A DNA stretch of 17,992 nt from Alistipes sp. UBA928 (GCA_002293665.1 DBDQ01000097.1:1-17992); one strand, 5' to 3'; positions 7,072 through 13,898 are shown, numbered from the stretch's first letter. The notes: generated by a model not told the origin, from the letters alone. Program-made: numbers and translations.

Positions 7072-7835
7072 ATCAGTTCTTTGTGCCGGTGGCCCGGGAT
7101 GAAGAAAATATCTTTTTCGGGGGCGCGCATCACACTCACAAGGCGTCCGTTTCGCAGCACGTAGCCCCCGTAGCCCCAGCCGCGAAAAAGTTCGATCATC
7201 GCGCGCCTGTTAGCCCCGCCCGTCTCAAGCAGTACGACGGGGTGGTGTTTCAGGATCACCGGCTCCATCTCGGGAATAACCACCCCCTCGTAGCCCTCTA
7301 TGTCGCATTTTATGAAATCGAGCCTCTCCAATTCCGCGAAAAGTTCGCTGCCGCGCCTCATCTCCGCCTCGAACTCCAGGTCGGCATTGACCCGCTCCTG
7401 TTCCTCCGATTCCGGAATGTAATTGCGCCCCGAACCCATGTAACCCGTGTAGCGCGACGAGTCGTTGACCATCGTCACCGTTCTGTCCTCCGCGCCGAGG
7501 GCGTAAGGCACGATCTCGACGTTGCGGCAGCGGCGCAGGTTACGCTCGAGCACCCCGAGGATCGGCCGCACCGGCTCCACGGCGTAGATCATGCCACCGG
7601 GCCCCACGAGCCGCGACATTTCGCGCGAATAGTATCCCAAATTCGCCCCTATGTCGATCACCACATCGCCCGCGCGAACCACCCGGTGCAGGAACCGCGG
7701 ATATTCATATACCACCGACCGGCGGCCCAATCCCAGCCGCAGCCCCGCGAAAAACCCCGCGCTCAGCACCCGCAGATAGTTCTCGAGCGAGAGGCGGCGG
7801 TAGAGCGTGCGTTTTATGCTACCGGTAATCGACAT
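7068..7835 (-). CDS. FkbM family methyltransferase
   Basis: A 255-residue SAM-dependent methyltransferase. Motif I is VVIDIGANLGYYSREM (58-73), followed by IYAVEPV (83-89) at the end of the second strand and FIKCDIEGYEGVVI (174-187), the marker of the FkbM family. Members O-methylate sugars or small molecules, often in polysaccharide or natural-product clusters; the acceptor here is unknown. The N-terminal 40 residues are basic with some hydrophobic stretches (LRVLSAGFFAGLRLGL) but no convincing membrane helix. The start overlaps the end of the upstream MBL-fold gene by 17 bases and the stop overlaps the trmD start by 4, so translation is probably coupled. The GT14 enzyme at the end of the same run may be a functional partner, by inference only. 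Confidence 0.87.
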   Translation of the reverse strand: MSITGSIKRTLYRRLSLENYLRVLSAGFFAGLRLGLGRRSVVYEYPRFLHRVVRAGDVVIDIGANLGYYSREMSRLVGPGGMIYAVEPVRPILGVLERNLRRCRNVEIVPYALGAEDRTVTMVNDSSRYTGYMGSGRNYIPESEEQERVNADLEFEAEMRRGSELFAELERLDFIKCDIEGYEGVVIPEMEPVILKHHPVVLLETGGANRRAMIELFRGWGYGGYVLRNGRLVSVMRAPEKDIFFIPGHRHKELI

Positions 7836-8484
7836 CGTTGTTCAGTACCTCGGTGATGAATGGATTGTTCGCCGTCTCGTGGCCGATGGTGGTGTCGGGT
7901 CCGTGACCGGGGTATACTTTGACGTCGCCGCCCAGAGGCAACAGTTTGTCGATTATACTTCGCATGATCCAACTGTAATCGCCTCCGGGAAGGTCGGTAC
8001 GGCCAATGGAGTCGGCAAAAAGCGTATCGCCCGTGAAGACGACCCTGCTCCGCGGCTCGAACAGACACACGTGGCCCGGAGTGTGACCCGGAGTCTGGAT
8101 AATTTGCAGCGCCGTGTTGCCGAACGTGATAGTTTCGCGCTCCCCGAGGTCAATGTCTATGGCGGGAAGTTCACCGGTCTTCACGCCGAAGATGCGTCCG
8201 CTAGGCCCGGAGTTCTCGAGCAGAAAAGTGTCGTCGCTGTGGGCCGCAAAAGAGACACCGTATGTTTGTTTCAGATGCTGCACGCCGAGCGCGTGATCGA
8301 AATGGCCGTGGGTGTTGATCGCCACCACGGGTTTCAGACCGCGTTCGGCGATAAAGCCATCCAATTTGGCGTTCTCGGCCGGGGTCGAGTTACCCGCATC
8401 TATCACGGCCGCTTCACCCGTATCGTCCCACACAACATAGGTATTCTCCGCAATGGGATTGAAAACAAATCTCGCTATATTCAT
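7819..8484 (-). CDS. MBL-fold metallo-hydrolase (glyoxalase II / YcbL-like)
   Basis: A 221-residue cytoplasmic hydrolase with all metal ligands of the glyoxalase II-type metallo-beta-lactamase fold: THGHFDH (His59, His61, Asp63, His64), TPGHTPGH (His134), FTGDTLF (Asp153) and YPGHGPDT (His194). The GRTDLPGGD segment is typical of the short YcbL-like group that lacks the C-terminal glutathione-binding domain of true glyoxalase II, so a thioester substrate is plausible but not certain. ATG 8484 is chosen because MNIARFVFNPIAENTYVV is the usual beginning of the fold; extending upstream gives residues that overlap the end of the DUF5686 gene in another frame. It is the first gene of the minus-strand run and has its own likely promoter. 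Confidence 0.9.
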   Translation of the reverse strand: MNIARFVFNPIAENTYVVWDDTGEAAVIDAGNSTPAENAKLDGFIAERGLKPVVAINTHGHFDHALGVQHLKQTYGVSFAAHSDDTFLLENSGPSGRIFGVKTGELPAIDIDLGERETITFGNTALQIIQTPGHTPGHVCLFEPRSRVVFTGDTLFADSIGRTDLPGGDYSWIMRSIIDKLLPLGGDVKVYPGHGPDTTIGHETANNPFITEVLNNDVDYR

Positions 8485-8499
8485 AATAACCCGATCTCT

Positions 8500-8516
8500 T
8501 TTTGTGTAGCACAAAG
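8500..8516. promoter_or_regulatory. Palindrome overlapping the MBL-gene promoter
   Basis: TTTGTG (8501-8506) and CACAAA (8510-8515) form a 6-bp inverted repeat with a 3-base loop, extendable by one wobble pair. It overlaps the downstream half of the -7 box and the probable start site on the - strand. It could be an operator or a structure at the 5' end of the transcript; its small size leaves chance open. Confidence 0.35.
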
Positions 8517-8519
8517 ATA
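8512..8519 (-). promoter_or_regulatory. Probable -7 promoter box for the minus-strand run starting with the MBL gene
   Basis: On the - strand this reads TATCTTTG, an exact match to TAnnTTTG, 28 bases before the ATG at 8484. It lies in the 61-base gap between the DUF5686 stop and the MBL start. A TTTG occurs upstream but only 12 bases from the box, so a canonical -33 element is not evident. Confidence 0.55.
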
Positions 8520-8545
8520 GTGGTTTTTCGTCAAAATCTCCCCGT

Positions 8546-10945
8546 TCAGAGAGCGATAGAGGCGCTGTTGCGGGTGATGTTGATCGGGATCGAGAATTTG
8601 AAACCGACCCTCTGGTAGCGGAAGTCGTTGAAACCGACAAACAGACCAGCCTTCCACAACAGCCCCACCGTGTAGTCGAACTCTATGTGGTTCCTGAACG
8701 TGGGTGTGTGCAGGTAGTGCACCTGAATACCCTCTATCCACAACCGGCCGCTGAACCATGGCAACAGCTTTATCAGCAGGAAACGGGCCTGATACGACGC
8801 ATGCACCTCAAGATACTTGTCGGGAGTACTGTGAATGTAGGATCCCAGCATGCGGAACGATCCCACCGAGGTGATCGAGGAGTTGGTAACGGGTATGTCG
8901 GCGGTGTCGAAATGGCGGTAGTCGGGAAAGTGAAGGCTCCGTTTCGTTGCGAACACCCCGCCGTAGACAAAGTACTCGAGGCGATGGAAGGGCCCTCCGA
9001 GGTCGATGTTCTGGCGGATCCCGCCGCTGATGTGATCGAAGTCGGCCGTGCTGCCCTGCACTCCGGGCACACCCTTCTTCCAGCCGACGAAAAACGTGGG
9101 CCAGTCTGAGCGCACCATCCGTTTCCGCCCGTCGTCGCCTATGCGGTAGTATTGCCTTGGGGTGTACTCTATGCCGAGGGTGAATATGGCGGCGGTATGG
9201 TCGGCGATCTCTATGTTGGGCGTAAAATCCCTTTCACCCCGGTAGAAGAACGAGTAGTCGCTCGTGTTTATCAGATTCCGCCGTAGCGAGTACTTGGCGG
9301 AGAGCGACAGCGCAAGGCCATTGGCTATGTCTATCGAACCGGCTGTCTCGGCAAAGTTGTCACCGTAGAGTTTCAGGTAGTTGCGCCGGAAGACAAGCGA
9401 CGCCACGGTATTTTCGAACGGAAGTATGCCGTCGCCGGGAGCCGACGAGAAGTCGCGGCTCACACTCCCCACCCTGATCTCGAACTCGCCCCTCCTCCGG
9501 GGAGCGAACTCAAGACGCGCCATCACATCGGCCAGCAGTGCCCGCCGGTTGATGGCCCATCCACCCTGTGGGCTGAGTATCAGCGTCGGGCCTCGTCCGC
9601 CGCCGAAACTCTTGCGGTAGTCGATGGGCGCGATGCCGAAATAGAATCCGTCGACGGTATTGAAACCCGACTTCGAAGGGATCACCCCATGCCACACGAT
9701 CTCGCCGCCCCGCTCACCCAACTGCCACGACTTGCCCCCGAAGATAAACTTTGCGGCAATGGTTTTGCGGCGGCGGCGAACGGCCGAGGTGTCGGGCGCG
9801 GCGGTGGCCTCCACCCCGCGCAGGCGATACCCCTCCAATTCGGCGGGCTCGAGCGCTATCGGGCGCATGCGATCCCAAAACCCGGGATCGGGCTCGCGGG
9901 CAAGGGTGTCGACAGAGACGGTAAAGTTATCGGTGAACTCCTCCGTCACGTCGAGATTGCGCCGCGCCGGGGCTTCTATCTCACGCTCGGTGCGCCGCGC
10001 GGCACGGTAGGAGTCGCGGTTGGTGAATCTCTCTTCGACAGGCGGCGAAGGCGGAACCACAGGGGCGGCGGGAGTTACAGGAACCGCCTCTACCAGCGCC
10101 GGGTTCAGAACCACGCGGCCGTAGTCGACCGACGCCAAATACCGCATGGTACCCCGCGAGCCCAGTAACTTCAGATCGAAAGTAATGCGATGCAGTGTGG
10201 GCAGCCACACATTGTCCGCCACCTCACCGTAGGCCGTTTGCAGACGGAATTCGATACCTGCGACTATGTTGAGTCGTCCCGACAGGTCGAACCCGTGAAC
10301 ACTCCAGTCGTCCTCGACTATGTAGATGTGCCCCTCGACAAGTTGCTGGCTGCGCCGCACGGGCATTATGCGTATCTTGTTTATTATGCGTCCACGCTCT
10401 TCGGTGTAGCCCTCGTAACGAAACCGGTAGTGGTTGAAAGCGCCGGGCGACAAGGGCGAGATTATCACTCCCCCCGTGGCGTCGATGTCGTAGATGTTGA
10501 TGTTGACAAGCCTCATCGCACTCTCTTCGAGGTCTTCGGTGTCCCCGCGGTCGCTCCCCATACGCGGTATGCTGCTAAGCTGCTTCACCACTCTCTGATC
10601 GTATTTGTCTGGGGCGGTAAACGACACCTCGTTCCACGACTCCTGTGTGTAGCTCTCGCCCTCACGGATATTGCGAAGGGCGTTGCCGGCCACCCCGCGC
10701 ACCGCACCCGATATTTTCACCACGTCGAACGACCCCTTCAGATAAACTCCGGCGCCGTACTCCGACACACGGGCCGCGTGCCACGGTGCACGCGCAATGG
10801 CCCGCCGCATGATGCGGTAGGCGAGATCCTCCCCCGGTACGACGGTCACGGTCTCGATGTTGAATGTCCTCTCATGAAGGAACTGCGCGTGAGCCGTCGC
10901 GACACAGAGAAACAGAGTGAAGAGAGTTGCAAAAAACCGGCTCAT
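8546..10945 (-). CDS. DUF5686 family outer-membrane protein, lacking the usual N-terminal carboxypeptidase-like domain
   Basis: A 799-residue predicted envelope protein. Signal peptide MSRFFATLFTLFLCVATAHA is followed closely by YRIMRRAIARAPWHAARVSEYGAGVYLKGSF (about 43-73), the hallmark opening of DUF5686. The middle (about 74-300) matches the family's conserved region (VNINIYDIDATGGVIISPLSPGAFNHYRFRYEG). A proline-rich low-complexity segment follows (TPAAPVVPPSPPVEERF, about 309-325). The C-terminal half (about 395-799) is a series of amphipathic strands (FYFGIAPIDYRKSF, LEYFVYGGVFA, GFKFSIPINI), consistent with a large beta-barrel. Most relatives begin with a CarboxypepD_reg-like domain of about 90 residues; here there is no room for it. 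Function is not established. It is divergent from the rlmD-like gene and 61 bases upstream of the MBL gene on the same strand. Confidence 0.85.
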   Translation of the reverse strand: MSRFFATLFTLFLCVATAHAQFLHERTFNIETVTVVPGEDLAYRIMRRAIARAPWHAARVSEYGAGVYLKGSFDVVKISGAVRGVAGNALRNIREGESYTQESWNEVSFTAPDKYDQRVVKQLSSIPRMGSDRGDTEDLEESAMRLVNINIYDIDATGGVIISPLSPGAFNHYRFRYEGYTEERGRIINKIRIMPVRRSQQLVEGHIYIVEDDWSVHGFDLSGRLNIVAGIEFRLQTAYGEVADNVWLPTLHRITFDLKLLGSRGTMRYLASVDYGRVVLNPALVEAVPVTPAAPVVPPSPPVEERFTNRDSYRAARRTEREIEAPARRNLDVTEEFTDNFTVSVDTLAREPDPGFWDRMRPIALEPAELEGYRLRGVEATAAPDTSAVRRRRKTIAAKFIFGGKSWQLGERGGEIVWHGVIPSKSGFNTVDGFYFGIAPIDYRKSFGGGRGPTLILSPQGGWAINRRALLADVMARLEFAPRRRGEFEIRVGSVSRDFSSAPGDGILPFENTVASLVFRRNYLKLYGDNFAETAGSIDIANGLALSLSAKYSLRRNLINTSDYSFFYRGERDFTPNIEIADHTAAIFTLGIEYTPRQYYRIGDDGRKRMVRSDWPTFFVGWKKGVPGVQGSTADFDHISGGIRQNIDLGGPFHRLEYFVYGGVFATKRSLHFPDYRHFDTADIPVTNSSITSVGSFRMLGSYIHSTPDKYLEVHASYQARFLLIKLLPWFSGRLWIEGIQVHYLHTPTFRNHIEFDYTVGLLWKAGLFVGFNDFRYQRVGFKFSIPINITRNSASIAL

Positions 10946-10981
10946 TTAATTTGTGCCCAAGTTGGTGATGAGGCTATATCA

Positions 10982-11003
10982 AAAACGGGCAAAGTCCCGT
11001 TTT
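10982..11003. promoter_or_regulatory. Palindrome in the divergent DUF5686 / rlmD-like promoter region
   Basis: Perfect 8-bp arms AAAACGGG (10982-10989) and CCCGTTTT (10996-11003) with a 6-base loop. It is the only strong inverted repeat in the 105-base region between two divergently transcribed genes. A terminator would have no purpose there, since nothing is transcribed into it, so an operator or a leader structure for one of the two genes is more likely. It ends 9 bases before the -7 box of the + strand gene. Confidence 0.45.
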
Positions 11004-11012
11004 ATTATTTAT

Positions 11013-11020
11013 TACCTTTG
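11013..11020 (+). promoter_or_regulatory. Probable -7 promoter box for the plus-strand run starting with the rlmD-like gene
   Basis: TACCTTTG matches TAnnTTTG exactly and lies 30 bases before ATG 11051. The sequence before it is AT-rich (10999-11012) with no clear -33 TTTG at the normal distance. This single promoter could serve all six genes to 16177. Confidence 0.6.
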
Positions 11021-11050
11021 TGCCCGCGAAGATAACACTTTTTACACTTT

Positions 11051-12490
11051 ATGAGAAAAAAAAGGAGAGAAAATCCCCTGATCGAGGGACTCAAGATAAC
11101 ATCCGTCGCCGCCGAGGGCAAAGCGATGGGCCACCACGACGGAGTGGTGGTGTTCGTACCCCTCGCCGTGCCGGGCGATGTGGTCGACGTGCAGATAAGG
11201 TCGCGGCGGCGGCGTTTCATGGAGGGATACGTCGTGCGGTGGGTCGAGCGTTCGCCTTTGCGGGCCGAACCTTTTTGCGAACACTTCGGGGTGTGCGGCG
11301 GCTGCTCGTGGCAGAATCTGCCCTACGCCGAACAACTGAAGTTCAAGCAACAGCAGGTCTTCGACCAACTCTCGCGCATAGGACGCCTCGAACTTCCCGC
11401 GGAGGGTGTGCGCCCCATCATCGGCTCGGCTGCCACTACTTTCTACCGCAACAAGCTGGAGTTCACCTTTGCTCCGCGGCGGTGGTACACTTATGAGGAG
11501 ATCGCCGAAAGCGACGGGATCGAACCCGAACCCGCCCTCGGCTTTCACGTGCCGGGAATGTTCGACAAGGTGCTCGACATCCACAAATGTTGGTTGCAGC
11601 CCGAACCGTCGAACGCAATCCGCCTCGAAGTGAAACGGTTCTGCGTCGAGCACGGCTATGAATTCTACAATATCCGCCAGCACACGGGCCTCGTGCGAAA
11701 CATCGTCGTCCGCACCGCCTCGACGGGCGAGACGATGGTGATAATGGTCTTCGCCCAACCCGACGACGAGCGCATCGCAGCGCTTATGAATCATCTGCGC
11801 GAGGCATTCTCCGCCGTCACATCGCTCATGTACATCGTCAACACCAAGCTCAACGACTCGCTGGGCGATCAGGAGGTGCTGCTGTGGGCCGGGCGTGACC
11901 ACATATTCGAAGAGATGGAGGGGCTGCGTTTCAAGATCGGCCCCGGCTCGTTCTACCAGACCAACTCGGCGCAGGCTTACGAACTCTACAAAGTGGCGAG
12001 AGAGTTCAGTCGGAACGCCGACGGCGGATTAAATGAAGAACTCCCGGTAATCTATGACCTATACACCGGCACCGGCACGATAGCCAACTTCGTAGCACGA
12101 GAAGCAAAAAAAGTGATCGGCATAGAATATGTAGCTGAGGCGATCGAAGACGCGCGCGTGAACTCCGTCGCCAACGGCATCGGCAACACCGTGTTCTACG
12201 CCGGCGACATGAAGCGCGTGTTGGACGACGCCTTCGTGGCCGCCAACGGTCGCCCCGACGTGGTGATACTCGATCCTCCGCGGGCCGGGGTCGACGCTCC
12301 GGTGATCGAGGTCATCCTACGCGCCGCGCCGCAAACGATAGTCTACGTAAGCTGCAATCCCGCCACCCAGGCGCGCGACCTGGCCCTGATGGCCGGCGAC
12401 TACGAGATCGCCGCCGTGCAGCCCGTCGACATGTTCCCACACACGCATCACGTCGAAAACGTTGTCAAACTAATAAAAAAACAGGTATGA
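11051..12490 (+). CDS. rlmD: 23S rRNA m5U methyltransferase, RlmD/RumA type
   Basis: A 479-residue SAM-dependent RNA (uracil-5-)methyltransferase. An N-terminal TRAM-like domain (about 10-65) is followed by four iron-sulfur cysteines: Cys76, Cys82, Cys85 and Cys180. The catalytic domain has GPGSFYQTNS (298-306), YDLYTGTGTIANFVA (335-349), VVILDPPRAG (404-413), the nucleophile Cys435 in VYVSCNP, and Glu469 at the end of HTHHVEN. The 4Fe-4S cysteines favour the RumA/RlmD branch over TrmA. Bacteroidota often carry two such paralogues, so the exact target uridine is not certain. Residues 320-327 (SRNADGGL), between the AREF and VIYDLYTG blocks, come from a dispersed 24-bp repeat. The last 4 bases overlap the start of the SIMPL gene (ATGA). 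Confidence 0.92.
   Translation: MRKKRRENPLIEGLKITSVAAEGKAMGHHDGVVVFVPLAVPGDVVDVQIRSRRRRFMEGYVVRWVERSPLRAEPFCEHFGVCGGCSWQNLPYAEQLKFKQQQVFDQLSRIGRLELPAEGVRPIIGSAATTFYRNKLEFTFAPRRWYTYEEIAESDGIEPEPALGFHVPGMFDKVLDIHKCWLQPEPSNAIRLEVKRFCVEHGYEFYNIRQHTGLVRNIVVRTASTGETMVIMVFAQPDDERIAALMNHLREAFSAVTSLMYIVNTKLNDSLGDQEVLLWAGRDHIFEEMEGLRFKIGPGSFYQTNSAQAYELYKVAREFSRNADGGLNEELPVIYDLYTGTGTIANFVAREAKKVIGIEYVAEAIEDARVNSVANGIGNTVFYAGDMKRVLDDAFVAANGRPDVVILDPPRAGVDAPVIEVILRAAPQTIVYVSCNPATQARDLALMAGDYEIAAVQPVDMFPHTHHVENVVKLIKKQV
12007..12030 (+). repeat. Dispersed stem-loop repeat, copy D (within the rlmD-like gene)
   Basis: CA at 12007-12008, stem GTCGG 12009-12013, loop AACG 12014-12017, stem CCGAC 12018-12022, tail GGCGGATT. 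It is identical over 24 bases to 6321-6344 on the other strand. Compared with copy A, four stem positions differ, and the changes keep both inner base pairs. The codons give SRNADGG in a position where related enzymes seem about 8 residues shorter. Confidence 0.85.
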
Positions 12491-13200
12491 AAAAGATGAT
12501 CCTCGCGGTCGCGGCGCTCATTATCGCCTCCGCCGCCACAGCGCAAACAACCATCGAGACTCAACCCGAAGGCGTTCAGGTGAACGGCCGTGCCGAACGC
12601 AAGGTCACCCCCGACGAAATCCACGTCGCCATCACCCTGCGTGACAACGAGCCCAAGGGAGAGACCGTAGACCGGCTCGAAGCCCGGATGAAACGCGAAC
12701 TGGCCGCCCTCGGTATCGACCTCGCGTCGGCACTCAAAGTCACCAGTATGGCCAACGCTCCCCGCAAGCGCAACCAGGTCGACACCAGCCGCTCCTACGA
12801 TCTGAAGGTGGGCAGTGCGGCCACCCTCGCCTCGGTGTTCGAGTGCCTTGGCGAGATGGGCGTAACCCAGGCAGGCGTCAGCCACTTCACCCACTCGCGC
12901 ATCGAAGAGCTTCGCAGCGAGGTTCGCATAGAGGCCGTGAAGAACGCCCGCGCCATAGCCGACGAACTCGCAATGGCACTCGACCGCCGTATTCGCCGCG
13001 TGGAGTGGATTCAGGACAACGGCTTCTATGAGTCGTCGCCCATGCCGATGTACAGAACCCGTGCCGTTGTGATGGACGCGATGTCCGTGAACGCGGCGGG
13101 AGTCGCCGACGACGGCGAACAGGGGCTCGACATGCAGGAGATCACCCTGACCTACAATGTGACCGTACGTTTCTCGTTCCCGGTCACGGCTATTCCGTAA
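12487..13200 (+). CDS. SIMPL-domain (DUF541) periplasmic protein
   Basis: A 237-residue protein with signal peptide MKKMILAVAALIIASAATA, so exported. The mature region begins with VQVNGRAERKVTPDEIHVAITL, the usual first strand and turn of the SIMPL domain, and continues with SYDLKVGSAATLASVFECLGEMGV, AVKNARAIADELAMAL and a closing strand ITLTYNVTVRFSF. The family is widespread; some members have been linked to oxidative stress or signalling, but there is no firm biochemical role. There is no lipobox cysteine, so a soluble periplasmic protein is expected. It begins inside the last codons of the rlmD-like gene (ATGA overlap) and ends 2 bases before mnmD. Confidence 0.87.
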   Translation: MKKMILAVAALIIASAATAQTTIETQPEGVQVNGRAERKVTPDEIHVAITLRDNEPKGETVDRLEARMKRELAALGIDLASALKVTSMANAPRKRNQVDTSRSYDLKVGSAATLASVFECLGEMGVTQAGVSHFTHSRIEELRSEVRIEAVKNARAIADELAMALDRRIRRVEWIQDNGFYESSPMPMYRTRAVVMDAMSVNAAGVADDGEQGLDMQEITLTYNVTVRFSFPVTAIP

Positions 13201-13202
13201 CT

Positions 13203-13898
13203 ATGTCCGATCTGAGTGTCGAAATCACGGCCGACGGCTCGGCAACACTTCGCTCGGGACTCCACGGCGACACCTACCACTCTCTTCGCGGGGCGGTGGG
13301 TGAGAGCCGGCATGTCTTCATCGAGGCAGGGTGGCAACGGCCACTGCGGATTAACTCTTCTAACGAACCGATTAGAGTTTTAGAAATGGGCTTCGGCACC
13401 GGCCTCAACGCTTGGCTAACACTTGAGGAGTGGCAACGGCCACAGCGAGATATGTGCGACCCGAAACCTCGGCCGGTGGAGTACACCGCCGTCGAACTCC
13501 ATCCCGTGCCCCCGGAGATAGCCGTCCGGCTCGGCTACACTGCCGATCGGCGATTCGCCGCCCTGCATACCGCGCCGTGGAACGAGTGGAGCGAGCCCTT
13601 CGAAGGGTTCCGCCTGCTGAAACTTCAAGGCGAGATGGCCGAAGTTTTGGCCGATTCGAAATTTTCATCTACCTTCGACCTGATATACTGGGACGCTTTC
13701 GCCCCCGACACCCAACCCGGGCTGTGGACGCCGCAAATCTTCGGGCAGGTGTACGAAGCGACGGCACCCGGCGGCGTGCTGGTCACCTACTCGGCCAAGG
13801 GCGACGTGCGCAGAGCGTTGCAGGCGGCAGGTTTCACCGTCGAACGCCTGCCCGGCGCACTCGGCAAACGCCACATGTTGAAAGCGATTAAGCCATGA
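13203..13898 (+). CDS. mnmD: tRNA (5-methylaminomethyl-2-thiouridine) methyltransferase MnmD
   Basis: Cytoplasmic SAM-dependent enzyme that completes mnm5s2U at wobble position 34. The 231-residue protein is the stand-alone methyltransferase, without the FAD oxidase domain fused in E. coli MnmC. It has the DUF752 features: ESRHVFIEAG (34-43), the SAM motif VLEMGFGTGLNAWLTL (59-74), LHTAPWNEW (121-129), IYWDAFAPDTQPGLWTPQIF (161-180) and AKGDVRRALQAAGFTVERL (198-216). Residues 44-47 and 77-80 are both WQRP and are encoded by copies A and B of the dispersed repeat, flanking the SAM motif. Codons 50-61 (ATT AAC TCT TCT ... AGA GTT TTA) are more AT-rich than the surrounding gene. It ends in an ATGA overlap with cdd. 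Confidence 0.93.
   Translation: MSDLSVEITADGSATLRSGLHGDTYHSLRGAVGESRHVFIEAGWQRPLRINSSNEPIRVLEMGFGTGLNAWLTLEEWQRPQRDMCDPKPRPVEYTAVELHPVPPEIAVRLGYTADRRFAALHTAPWNEWSEPFEGFRLLKLQGEMAEVLADSKFSSTFDLIYWDAFAPDTQPGLWTPQIFGQVYEATAPGGVLVTYSAKGDVRRALQAAGFTVERLPGALGKRHMLKAIKP
13331..13354 (+). repeat. Dispersed stem-loop repeat, copy A (within mnmD)
   Basis: Stem GTGGC 13331-13335, loop AACG 13336-13339, stem GCCAC 13340-13344, tail TGCGGATTAA. The tail shares GCGGATTAA with copy D while the stem matches copy B, so it links the two subtypes. It encodes WQRPLRI in mnmD. Confidence 0.75.
13430..13453 (+). repeat. Dispersed stem-loop repeat, copy B (within mnmD)
   Basis: Stem GTGGC 13430-13434, loop AACG 13435-13438, stem GCCAC 13439-13443, tail AGCGAGATAT. 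The 14-base hairpin is identical to copy A, exactly 99 bases upstream and in the same codon phase, giving WQRP again. The tail instead resembles copy C. Confidence 0.78.

Noticed and set aside
7083..7856. 257-codon open frame antisense to the FkbM-type gene
   Set aside because: His/Arg/Pro-rich shadow translation; the FkbM frame shows SAM-binding motifs and operon-type overlaps.
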